From positions 1 through 64,000 of the forward strand of contig JAJCXR010000053.1 of assembly GCA_029263315.1 (NCBI GenBank): a DNA stretch of 64,000 nucleotides, given 5' to 3'. Of this stretch, positions 43,760-52,100 are shown piece after piece. This DNA comes from Acidobacteriota bacterium. Lineage in GTDB: Bacteria > Acidobacteriota > Thermoanaerobaculia > Multivoradales > J023. Within the stretch, counting starts at the first letter, position 1, and every line of letters starts with the position of its first letter. A model generated the notes under the pieces. The model saw nothing but the letters and a program-made list of their open reading frames with translations. It had not been told where the DNA came from and searched no databases. The position numbers and the translations under genes were made by a program.

Positions 43760-44269
43760 ATGAAAACCATGAGTTTGATCTTGTTTTTGGTTTTGGCATC
43801 GATTTCCAATGTTGTGGCGGCCACCGACCCACCCTGTTGCAATCTGGGGGACGCCAACGGTGACGGTACACTGAAATCCAACGACCTGCTGGCCATCGAC
43901 AAGCATCTGTTGGGCCTGACCTGTATGACCGCGGAGGAGCAATGCCAGAGCGACGTGGATGGCGACGGCATGGTGACAAACAACGACTTGATCCTCATCC
44001 GCGAGTATCTACTCGGCCTCCGGGATACCTTTCCGCGCTGTGGTGACCTCGATGGTGACGGTACCCTGGAATGGGATACCCAGACTGGACCCGCCGACGA
44101 CATGCAGGAGTACATGACATGTATCTTCCAAAACAAGGTTTGTCCGAACGTCGATGCTGACAACGATGGCGACTATGACTTGGACGATGTCGCCCTATTT
44201 CGCAGGCTCGCCGATGGCTTCATCACGAGCTTCCCAGGCTGTGCCTGCGGCGAAGGAGCATGTGGTTAG
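43760..44269 (+). CDS. Secreted dockerin-like calcium-binding protein
   Basis: Predicted 169-aa exported protein. A signal peptide ends around ISNVVAA. Two dockerin type I F-hand repeats follow, each with a calcium loop and a helix: DANGDGTLKSNDLLAIDKHL and DVDGDGMVTNNDLILIREYL. Two more loops (DLDGDGTLEWD, DADNDGDYDLDD) form a second pair. Six cysteines are spread through it. Unlike cellulosomal dockerins it is not joined to an enzyme domain. No cohesin is visible in the window. Ribosome site AGGAGAG precedes ATG 43760. Confidence 0.88.
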   Translation: MKTMSLILFLVLASISNVVAATDPPCCNLGDANGDGTLKSNDLLAIDKHLLGLTCMTAEEQCQSDVDGDGMVTNNDLILIREYLLGLRDTFPRCGDLDGDGTLEWDTQTGPADDMQEYMTCIFQNKVCPNVDADNDGDYDLDDVALFRRLADGFITSFPGCACGEGACG

Positions 44270-44301
44270 GCTAGGGATCCTAAACTAGCTGCCGTTGGCT
44301 A

Positions 44302-44336
44302 CGCCTGGCCGTGCAAAGTGCGGCCAGGCGCTTTGT
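44302..44336 (+). terminator. Strong hairpin after the dockerin-like gene
   Basis: Perfect 10-bp stem CGCCTGGCCG/CGGCCAGGCG with a 9-base loop, followed by CTTTGT. It lies 30 bases after the stop codon. The T run is short but the stem is strong. Confidence 0.7.
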
Positions 44337-44452
44337 GGCAAGCCCCCAGCTCAGGGATCGATGATTGGCCAGCCGCAGCGGCCAAGCTCGGCAAGTGGAA
44401 ACAAACCCCGGCCTGCGGTCATGAATTTCAAGCCAAGGAAAGGACTCGGACT

Positions 44453-45895
44453 TTGAAAACCCTAATCAGCCCTAGCCAACATCGATCCGCGCCGAGGCGG
44501 TGGGCCTCTTCGGCCGTCTTGTTGAGCTTCGTCTTGATCGCGAACCATCCGGTGAACGCTCGGGGATACGACCCAGAAGCAACCACTGAAATCGCAGGCA
44601 CGTCAGCCCATCTCGAAGACCTGGTCGTGACGATCGCGTGGCCGGGATCAGCCACCGAAAGGTGGCTCGAAATCGCCGTTTTCGACGACGACGATCTCCA
44701 GATCGCCGCACAGCTCGTCTGGCCAACACCCGGCCAGCGCACGCAGACGACCTTCGCCAACCTCCTACCACGGCTTCCTGAGAATGGGCTGCAATTCTTC
44801 GCCACAATCCGCGACTCCGCAGGGCAGGAGGTGTCAGAGCGACATGCGTTTCGCGGGGTGCTCCAGTGCCCACGGCTCACGGAACCTTGCCATTGGACAA
44901 CCCAAGATGGTCTCTACACCGATGCCCTGGCCATCTCCGCGCCGCTCAGGACTGCCTTGGACGCCCTCGAAGCGGAGCCTTCCAACGATCTGCTGACAGA
45001 CGCTCTGGAGAGACATCCGGAGCTGCGGGGGCCCGTGTTCTCTTTGGCCGCTCAGCTGGACCAGCTCGACCAACGGCTGGACCTGGGAGTCGATTGCTTC
45101 TGCGCCTGGTTCCACTCCTCAACGGACTCGCCGGAGAGAGTACAATGCCAGTACAAGGGACCCGGAAAATTGCCAGACGAGACTGGAAGCGAGCAGCTCG
45201 TGCTTTTGGGCAAAGGCGCCACCGCCACGGTGGCGGCCCAAGCTCTCGCCTCTCCGGTGGCTCCCTTCCCCACTGCAACCGGTTCGAGTGAACAAACGTT
45301 GGAGATTCGCTGCTGGGAGATACACCGTTGGATCGAGTCAACAAATCTGCCGCTAGTCCCCTCCCCTGGCACGCCACCGCAGACGGTTCGTTTCCCGGTC
45401 ACAGAGGCTTGTCCAGATTCCTGCCTTGGTGCTGTCGAGTCCTCGGCGACCCTTGGCTATCAGCTCACAACAGGCGCCCGTCAGCACCCCTCGAAGTCGA
45501 GCTTTGCTGGGGCCTATGTCGAGGCTATCCTGAGAAGACACGATACGGCCCAGCCCCCCGAAGAAACATCCTGGCAAGCGGGGCTCCAGTGGACGCCAGG
45601 CGACCTGTTTGCATCCGCCAGCGGTGGCATCCGGATCCCGACGCAGGGGGTCCTCCTCAACAGCGACACCCGCGGAGTGACCACCACCCTCTCCGGGACA
45701 GCGACGGTCGATGTAAAAGCAGACGCAGACGAGGCTTGGAGCTATGGTATGGCCAACTTCACGGGCACCCTTCTACAGGCCAAGGGCCATGCGGATTGCG
45801 CCTTACAGCCCACCCGTGAAGCGGAGCTCACCTCGGCCGGCGGGGTCAGGACTGAAGATTGCGGCGAACCTCAGATCGAGCCCTGGGACGATTGA
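44453..45895 (+). CDS. Exported protein of unknown function
   Basis: Predicted 480-aa protein with a signal peptide (basic start, hydrophobic LLSFVLIANHPVNA). The mature part has about ten cysteines, several in pairs, and no recognised domain; sections look beta-rich. The start is uncertain: a TTG at 44453 follows AAGGAAAGG at a normal distance, while ATG 44318 is in frame but has no ribosome site and lies in the terminator hairpin. A short frame of 11 codons (44421-44456) overlaps this TTG as TTGA. Its neighbours (dockerin-like protein, kinase) do not reveal a job. Confidence 0.6.
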   Translation: MKTLISPSQHRSAPRRWASSAVLLSFVLIANHPVNARGYDPEATTEIAGTSAHLEDLVVTIAWPGSATERWLEIAVFDDDDLQIAAQLVWPTPGQRTQTTFANLLPRLPENGLQFFATIRDSAGQEVSERHAFRGVLQCPRLTEPCHWTTQDGLYTDALAISAPLRTALDALEAEPSNDLLTDALERHPELRGPVFSLAAQLDQLDQRLDLGVDCFCAWFHSSTDSPERVQCQYKGPGKLPDETGSEQLVLLGKGATATVAAQALASPVAPFPTATGSSEQTLEIRCWEIHRWIESTNLPLVPSPGTPPQTVRFPVTEACPDSCLGAVESSATLGYQLTTGARQHPSKSSFAGAYVEAILRRHDTAQPPEETSWQAGLQWTPGDLFASASGGIRIPTQGVLLNSDTRGVTTTLSGTATVDVKADADEAWSYGMANFTGTLLQAKGHADCALQPTREAELTSAGGVRTEDCGEPQIEPWDD

Positions 45896-45898
45896 GCG

Positions 45899-48550
45899 TC
45901 ACGGCTCTGAAACCCCACAGAAGTCAAGCTCGGCGGCCACTGCCTCGACGTCCCCGTGGCCGCCCGGATGCTCTGTCCGGCGAAGCTTCAGAGCCTGGCG
46001 CAAATTGGGTAGGGCCCGAGCACAGTCGCCCATTTCCCTGTAGATGCGGCCGCGCAGCAACAGTGGGTGGGAGAGCCGATAGTCGTCCTTCGGCATCGAC
46101 GAGTGAAGGCTGGAAACCACCCGATCCAACAAGGGCAGGGCTTCGAGCCGGCGTCCCTGCAGGGCATAGAGATCGGCCAATTTGAAAAGGTTTCGTGCCG
46201 TCGATGGGTGCTGCTCACCGAGGGTCCGCCGGTGCAGCTCCAAGGCTTGAAGATACAGCTCCTCTGCCTCTTGGAGCCGATCGACCCGCTGGTACAGCTG
46301 AGCCAGATTGACCAAGCTACCGGCGATCTTCGGATGTTCAAGGCCGAGCCGAGCTCGGCTAATCTGCAAGGATTTCTCCACCCAAAGCAGCGCTTCGTCG
46401 ATATGTCCTCGGGCGGCCAGAATTTGGCCAAGGTTGTTGTAACTGGTGCCGACGAGCCAATGATCATCACCATACAATGCTGCGCGAATCCCTACGACCT
46501 CGCGGGCCGCCTGTTCCGCAGCTTCGAGCCGCCCTTGCCCATGCAGCACAAAGACCAGGTTGCCAAGGTTGGTGGCGACGTCCGGGTGGGTGTCGCCGAG
46601 CTCTGAACGGCGTAGCTCGAGGGTCTGGCGAAACAGGATTTCAGCGGCGCTGAAATCGCGTTTCAGGGACAGGACCTCGGCCACCTTCGACATGCTTTCG
46701 ATCAGCTCAGGATCGGTGGGTGGCAACAGCTCTCGCTGAATCTCAAAGGCTTGCCGGGCAAGATCTTCTGCCTCATCCAGCCGGTTCAGCTGCTTGGTGG
46801 CGCCCGCTAGCAAAGAAAGCGTCAAGGCATAGGACGCAGTCGACGTCTCACCCATGGCCTGCAGGGTGGTCCTGGTATCCCGCAGCAGCACTTGCGCGGC
46901 CTCGTATTCGCCTTGCGCCAGGAGCGAACGGGCCAGTTCTTGCTGAGCTTCGATCACCCATGGGTCGCCCTCCGTATGGTCTCGGAGGCGGTGCGCCAGG
47001 GCTTCTTCCAGTAGCTCCCTGGACTTCCGATGATCTCCCAGGTTGCGATAAACCCTGCCCATCGTCGCCATCAAGGAAGAGCGAATCTCCGGCTGGTGCC
47101 GAAGTTGGGTGGCAATTCGTTGCGCCCCTTCATCCAACAGCTCCTTGGCGGTGATGTCACGGCCTTGGGCGATCTCAGGATCCGGTACCTCGAAGATCTC
47201 CACCAAGAAGTTGGTCACTTGCTGCGCTTCTATCAAGTGTCGCTCGGCGCGGCTACGCTCTGCTTCGGCGCGACTCGTAGCCCGCGTTGTCACCACCACC
47301 GCCGTCGACATGATGGCCAGGATCGCGGTGGCAAAAGCGACCGCGACGCGGTGGCGGCGGACAAACTTGCGGCCGCGGTAAAAGGCGGTGATGCGGCGCG
47401 CTGAGACCGGTAGAGAGCGCAGGTGATTGGCGATGTCTTGCGATAGCTGAAGGGCCGACGAATACCTTTGCTCAGGCCGCTTGCTGAGAGCCATCAGCAC
47501 GATGCTGTCGAGGTCGCCGCGCAAGCGGCCGCGGAGTTGTGGGACTGTCATCTGCCGACCGCGCGCCAGCTCTTCAGCGCTGGTTTCGCCCGCGTAGCGA
47601 TTGGAGGTCGAGGATGGGCCAGCTAACCGGGTGCTGGGTGCGGCCGGCTCGAGGTTCGAAATCACCTCCTCGATCACCCGTGGGGATCGGCTGGGGAATC
47701 GGTAGGGTGGCCTACCACAGAGCAGTCGGTAGAGCAGAACACCGAGAGAATAGACGTCGGTCGCCGTGGTCAACGGTTCCTCACGCACCTGCTCCGGACT
47801 GGCGAAATCGGGCGTCATCAAGCTGTTGCCAGCGACCGTTTGCACCGGTTCGGCGCGACTGAGCTCGGGAAGCAGCAGCTTGGCGATACCGAAATCCAGT
47901 AGCTTGGGTGTTCCGTCTTGGGTCACCAAGAGATTGCTTGGTTTGATATCGCGGTGGATCACCAGGTTGGCATGGGCGTAGTCGACTGCCGAACATACTT
48001 GCTGAAAAAGCTTCAACCGCTGGTCGATGGTCCATCGGTGCTTATCGCAGTAGCGGTCGATGGGCTCGCCGTCGATAAGCTCCATGACGAAGTAAGGCTC
48101 GCCGCGACGGCTGGTTCCGTGAGCCAACAAACGGGCGATGTTCGGATGGTGGAGGCGGGCCAGGATTTCGCCTTCCTGCATCAGTCGCCGCTCGGTTTCT
48201 CGAGTCGCCAGACCGCGCCGCAGGAGCTTGATGGCAACGTCCTGCCTGGGCTCTTGCGGCAACCTGCCGAGGAATACCGAGCAGAAGCCGCCGCTGCCGA
48301 TCTGACTCACCACCTCGTAGGGGCCGATACGATCGGGAAGCTGCTCTAGGGCACCGAAAATCGCAGTTTCGACGATGCCGCCGATCTCAGCGCTCGATTG
48401 GCGAGCCGCCAGGAGCATGCCTTCAACTTCATCGATCAGGTCGCATCCTTCGGCGCGCTGAGCCTCCAGAAAGGTTTGCCGCTCGGCACCGACGAGCCCC
48501 CTCGCCTGATGGAACAGTGCCTCGACGAGCTGCCATCGTGCGGCATCCAC
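45899..48550 (-). CDS. Ser/Thr protein kinase with transmembrane helix and TPR domain
   Basis: Predicted 883-aa membrane protein kinase. The N-terminal 70 residues are helical. The kinase domain has IGSGGFCSVFLG, Lys108 in VAIKLL, the catalytic HRDIKPSN (Asp201) and DFG (Asp219), and an SPEQ segment where APE is usual. A membrane helix lies at about 402-421, followed by some ten TPR units up to the end, probably outside the membrane. This design is common in Acidobacteriota. The ECF sigma factor lies just upstream with 13 bases between, so both are co-transcribed and may form a signalling unit. GTG start at 48550. Confidence 0.93.
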   Translation of the reverse strand: MDAARWQLVEALFHQARGLVGAERQTFLEAQRAEGCDLIDEVEGMLLAARQSSAEIGGIVETAIFGALEQLPDRIGPYEVVSQIGSGGFCSVFLGRLPQEPRQDVAIKLLRRGLATRETERRLMQEGEILARLHHPNIARLLAHGTSRRGEPYFVMELIDGEPIDRYCDKHRWTIDQRLKLFQQVCSAVDYAHANLVIHRDIKPSNLLVTQDGTPKLLDFGIAKLLLPELSRAEPVQTVAGNSLMTPDFASPEQVREEPLTTATDVYSLGVLLYRLLCGRPPYRFPSRSPRVIEEVISNLEPAAPSTRLAGPSSTSNRYAGETSAEELARGRQMTVPQLRGRLRGDLDSIVLMALSKRPEQRYSSALQLSQDIANHLRSLPVSARRITAFYRGRKFVRRHRVAVAFATAILAIMSTAVVVTTRATSRAEAERSRAERHLIEAQQVTNFLVEIFEVPDPEIAQGRDITAKELLDEGAQRIATQLRHQPEIRSSLMATMGRVYRNLGDHRKSRELLEEALAHRLRDHTEGDPWVIEAQQELARSLLAQGEYEAAQVLLRDTRTTLQAMGETSTASYALTLSLLAGATKQLNRLDEAEDLARQAFEIQRELLPPTDPELIESMSKVAEVLSLKRDFSAAEILFRQTLELRRSELGDTHPDVATNLGNLVFVLHGQGRLEAAEQAAREVVGIRAALYGDDHWLVGTSYNNLGQILAARGHIDEALLWVEKSLQISRARLGLEHPKIAGSLVNLAQLYQRVDRLQEAEELYLQALELHRRTLGEQHPSTARNLFKLADLYALQGRRLEALPLLDRVVSSLHSSMPKDDYRLSHPLLLRGRIYREMGDCARALPNLRQALKLRRTEHPGGHGDVEAVAAELDFCGVSEP

Positions 48551-48563
48551 GGCGGGTCTCGAC

Positions 48564-49169
48564 CTAGTGCGCCATTTGGCGAATCTCGCAAGCCAACCAA
48601 GCTTTGGCGGCTTGGAAATCGCGTTCCACCGTGGCGTGGGAAATTTCCAGAGTCTCAGCGGTTTCCTCGATGGTCAGACCGGCAAAGAACCGGAGCTCGA
48701 CCACCTGGGCCTTGCGCGGGTCAAACTTAGCAAGCGCCTCCAACGCTTCGTCCAGAGCCAGGATGCCGGGGGGTTTGTCGACGACGGTCAGCTGAGCGCT
48801 GTCCAACGACAAGTGAGGAATGCCGTAGCCACGCTTGTCACTCTTGCGTTGGCGCGCCAAATCCACCAACACTCGGCGAATCAAGCGGCCGGACAAGGCG
48901 AAAAAATGCCGCCGGTCTTGCCAATCGACATCGGTTTTGAGCAGTCTCAAGAAGGCCTCGTGCACCAAGCCCGTGGTCTCCAGCGGGACATGCCGTGACT
49001 CCTTCTTGAGCGCCCCGCTGGCGATCCTCCGCAGCTCCCCGTAGATCAACGGAGTCAGCTGCTCGAGTGCCGCAGGATCACCCGCCGTCCAGCGACGCAG
49101 AAGCCCGGTGACCTCTTCGGGCAAATCTTCGCGAGGCTCCCCTACAAACACGGGCCCGTCGGTGGTCAT
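48564..49169 (-). CDS. ECF sigma factor, TIGR02999-type
   Basis: Predicted 201-aa sigma factor. Region 2 is recognisable in LVHEAFLRLLKTDVDWQDRR and region 4 in LRFFAGLTIEETAETLEIS. The pattern fits the TIGR02999 group often encoded beside TPR-tailed kinases in Acidobacteria and Planctomycetes. It should direct RNA polymerase to a small regulon and may be controlled by the kinase encoded next. No anti-sigma factor is seen. Confidence 0.92.
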   Translation of the reverse strand: MTTDGPVFVGEPREDLPEEVTGLLRRWTAGDPAALEQLTPLIYGELRRIASGALKKESRHVPLETTGLVHEAFLRLLKTDVDWQDRRHFFALSGRLIRRVLVDLARQRKSDKRGYGIPHLSLDSAQLTVVDKPPGILALDEALEALAKFDPRKAQVVELRFFAGLTIEETAETLEISHATVERDFQAAKAWLACEIRQMAH

Positions 49170-49229
49170 GGACCTGGAGGCGCCGACGGTGCGACATGGC
49201 CGAGAACCCCTCGCACATCGTCTCGACGA

Positions 49230-49424
49230 TCAGTAGTGAGGCGGCGGCGTATTGTGGGGTTCCATCTCATCTTGAGGCTCGAGCTGTGCACTTTGGAGGT
49301 GACGAAGCTTCTTTTCGAGTATTTCGACGCGCAGTGCAAAAGCCTGCACCACCTCATCAAGATCGCTGAGCAGCTTCTCTTGATAGGCCAACCGTGTCTC
49401 AAACTCTATGGTGCGGTCTTCCAT
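49230..49424 (-). CDS. slyX: SlyX-family small protein
   Basis: Predicted 64-aa coiled-coil protein. A heptad-like helix (EFETRLAYQEKLLSDLDEVV) is followed by the diagnostic SlyX ending PPPHY. Function is unknown; in E. coli it lies near the slyD locus. ATG 49424 is the plausible start, although the frame continues upstream. Confidence 0.85.
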   Translation of the reverse strand: MEDRTIEFETRLAYQEKLLSDLDEVVQAFALRVEILEKKLRHLQSAQLEPQDEMEPHNTPPPHY

Positions 49425-49475
49425 GGCGAGAGTGTAGCAGCTCCGTTGGATCCGCCCCCAGAACACGGCGGTTAG

Positions 49476-50954
49476 CTAGCCAGCCAAACCCACCCGCCAG
49501 CGACGGTACAAATCCTCGCTCATCCCAACATCATAGGCCTCAGGACCGTCCAGCCGGGTGAGCTCCTCAGGCAAGGTCGCCAGCTGCTCCGCCGCCTTCC
49601 GGCGAATGGCTTCCAGGCCGGCTTCCGGACGCACCGGCTCTCCCCGTCGCAGCACCGGTTGTAGCAGGTCCTCGCCGTCCAGGTCGGCGGCGAGCACGAG
49701 CCGGCTGCCCTCCCGGTGACGCAATCCAACGGCCGGCACCAGCTCTTGCTTGGCGTCGTAGAGGACATCGGCGACGGGCTGGCCTTGGCGGTGGAAACGC
49801 CGCACTTGCTGCTCGCCGGGCAGGGAGCTCTTGATGGCCTCTTGGGAGATCTTGACGCGGTCTTGCAGCCGCCCCGCGGCATCGGCGACGGCGGCCAGCT
49901 TGTAGACGCCGCCGAGGGCCCCTTCCCCACCGCCGGTGACCAGGCGAGTACCGACGCCCCACACATCGATGGCGGCACCGGCCGCTTCGAGGGCGGCGAT
50001 GCGATGCTCGTCGAGCTCGTTGCTGGCCACCACCTTGGCGTCGTGTAGACCGGCGGCGTCGAGCTTCTGGCGGGCCAGGTGGCTGAGGCTCACCAAATCG
50101 CCCGAATCCAAACGGACGCCGGCCAGGCGATGGCCCCGCTCCTTCAAATGTCGAGCCGCCTCGATGGCGCGATCGATACCCCGCACCGTGTCGTAGGTGT
50201 CCACCAGCAGGGTGCAATTGTTGGGCATGGCGTCGGCATAGGCGAGAAACGAGGTGAGCTCGTCGTCGAAGCTCAATACCCAGCTGTGGGCGTGGGTGCC
50301 CATGGCCGGGATGCCGAAACGCCGCGCCGCCCAGAGGTTGGAGGTGCCGACACAGCCGCCAACGTAACAGGCGCGGCTGGCCGAGTGGCCACCGTCGAGC
50401 CCTTGGGCCCGCCGCAGGCCGAAGTCCAGCACCGGCTTGCCACCCGCCGCCCGGCAGACGCGGCTCGCTTTGCTGGCGATCAAGGTCTGAAAGTTGATCA
50501 GCGTCAACAAGGCCGTCTCGACCATTTGCGCCTGCCATAGGGGGCCCCGCACCCGCAGCAGCGGAGCGTGGGGAAAGACCACCGTGCCCTCCGCCACGGC
50601 GTCCACATCGCAAGTGAAGCGCAGATCCCCCAGGGCGTCGAGGAAGTCGGAGGCAAAGAGGCGCCCACCGTCGTTGCCCCGCAAGGTCTCCAAATAGCCC
50701 AGATCCTCGGCGGAGAAACGCCAGGCGGCCAGGAAATCCAGGGCGGTCGCCAGACCACAGGCCAAGGCGTAGGAGCCGCCGAAGGGGGCACGACGGAAGA
50801 ACAAATGGAATACCGCCGACCGCTCCGCCATGCCATGACGCCAGTAGCCCGCCGCCATGGTCAGCTGGTATAGATCGGTGATCAGGCCGGTCGAGACGGA
50901 CTCGGCGCGTCCCCCACCGCCGCCTTCGGTGGCCTCATCAAACATCGATCGCAC
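49476..50954 (-). CDS. pncB: Nicotinate phosphoribosyltransferase
   Basis: Predicted 492-aa enzyme. TDLYQLTMAAGYW opens the conserved core, VLDFGLRRAQGLDGG is the typical phosphoribosyl site and VRLDSGDLVSLS follows. It makes nicotinate mononucleotide from nicotinate, the step after PncA. GTG 50954 has a run of GGAGGAGGAGG six bases before it and is preferred over ATG 50945. It overlaps the glycosyltransferase gene by 17 bases. Confidence 0.95.
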   Translation of the reverse strand: MRSMFDEATEGGGGGRAESVSTGLITDLYQLTMAAGYWRHGMAERSAVFHLFFRRAPFGGSYALACGLATALDFLAAWRFSAEDLGYLETLRGNDGGRLFASDFLDALGDLRFTCDVDAVAEGTVVFPHAPLLRVRGPLWQAQMVETALLTLINFQTLIASKASRVCRAAGGKPVLDFGLRRAQGLDGGHSASRACYVGGCVGTSNLWAARRFGIPAMGTHAHSWVLSFDDELTSFLAYADAMPNNCTLLVDTYDTVRGIDRAIEAARHLKERGHRLAGVRLDSGDLVSLSHLARQKLDAAGLHDAKVVASNELDEHRIAALEAAGAAIDVWGVGTRLVTGGGEGALGGVYKLAAVADAAGRLQDRVKISQEAIKSSLPGEQQVRRFHRQGQPVADVLYDAKQELVPAVGLRHREGSRLVLAADLDGEDLLQPVLRRGEPVRPEAGLEAIRRKAAEQLATLPEELTRLDGPEAYDVGMSEDLYRRWRVGLAG

Positions 50955-51843
50955 GGTCTGCCTCCTCCTCCAGCCAGCGGTCTTTCAAGGCGTCGAGGGC
51001 ATCGGCTTCCTCCAACCGTCCTCGTTTGCGGGCCCCGGCCCCATAGACCTCGATCTTGGCACTAAGCATGGCCAAGGTCTGGCGTCGGTCCTCGCCTCGT
51101 ACGGCGGCATTGGCCAGGCTCTTGCTGAGGGCTTGGATGCGATAACGATCGAGGGCCGGGGTGCGACGGGACAGCTGATCTTGGTGGCCGCCGTGCTTGA
51201 TCACCAAGGGCTCGTCGACGTAGAGCACTGGTAACTCGGCGCAGAGGCGTAACCATAGGTCGTAGTCTTCACAGGCGGGTAGGCTTTCGTCGAACCCCCC
51301 GAAGCGCTCGAAGACGTCGCGTCGGATGAGCACCGCCGACGGCGAGATGGCGCACAGGGGCAAACAGTGCTGGTAGATCCAGCCTCCCTCTTTGGCATGG
51401 CGGCGCCGGGGGTTGACCCGCCGACCGTTGCGGATCCAGATTTCATCACAGTGACAGAGGTCGAAACTCTGCCCTCCGTCCTGGGCTTCCCCGAGGGCAG
51501 CCATTTGACGCTCCAGCTTGTCGACCTGCCACAGATCGTCGGAATCGAGGAACGCCAGCCACTTCCCCCGGCTCGCTCCGATGCCGACATTGCGGGCGGC
51601 GCTCACCCCCCGCTGCCCTTGCCGCAGGATGCGACAACGGGCCCGGTCGGCGTCGCCCCAGGCGTCGCCCGCCAGCATGGCGGTCAAGGCATTCGCCGTG
51701 CCGTCGTCGGAGCCGTCATCCACCACCAGCACTTCGAGGGGCTCTAAGGTCTGACGCAGCACCGAGGCCACCGCCTCCCCCACCCGCGGCCAGCGATTCC
51801 AGGTGGGGATGATCACCGAAATGGATGTGGCCTCGTTGCTCAT
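50938..51843 (-). CDS. Family 2 glycosyltransferase
   Basis: Predicted 301-aa GT-A enzyme. SVIIPTWNRWP starts the fold, VLVVDDGSDDGT and the metal-binding AFLDSDDLW follow, and a later ACEDYDLWLRL fits the catalytic-base region. The donor and acceptor are unknown. It is upstream of pncB and overlaps it, but a functional tie with NAD salvage is not evident. A duplicated intergenic repeat (copy B) lies just before its start. Confidence 0.92.
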   Translation of the reverse strand: MSNEATSISVIIPTWNRWPRVGEAVASVLRQTLEPLEVLVVDDGSDDGTANALTAMLAGDAWGDADRARCRILRQGQRGVSAARNVGIGASRGKWLAFLDSDDLWQVDKLERQMAALGEAQDGGQSFDLCHCDEIWIRNGRRVNPRRRHAKEGGWIYQHCLPLCAISPSAVLIRRDVFERFGGFDESLPACEDYDLWLRLCAELPVLYVDEPLVIKHGGHQDQLSRRTPALDRYRIQALSKSLANAAVRGEDRRQTLAMLSAKIEVYGAGARKRGRLEEADALDALKDRWLEEEADRAIDV

Positions 51844-51872
51844 CAGCTAGCTCCCTTCCCGATTTTCCAAGA

Positions 51873-51960
51873 TCGGTGCCAGCGGAGGCCCCTTGGTGCG
51901 AGCAAGGGGCGAGCGTGTTTGAGCTTGTACAGCATTGGATATCCGGTAAAAACTTGACCA
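51873..51960. repeat. Intergenic repeat, copy B
   Basis: Partner of 31169-31260. Shares CGGTGCCAGCGG-AGGC at one end, TAAAA-CTTGA at the other and scattered matches between. Judged by eye; identity moderate. Confidence 0.4.
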
Positions 51961-52100
51961 GCAACAGTTTATGACACCCCTAGAGGGCCCGGCGAGCTCG
52001 GAGCCCCGGCCGAGCCCAATGGGGCCTCCGCCCATCTCGAGCCATTCCTGAATGGACACCAGCTAGGCCTTGGACGGCACGATCTTTGAACGGATTCGAC

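Noticed and set aside
43518..43763. 81-codon frame before the dockerin-like gene
   Set aside because: No ribosome site or similarity; lies in AT-rich intergenic DNA.
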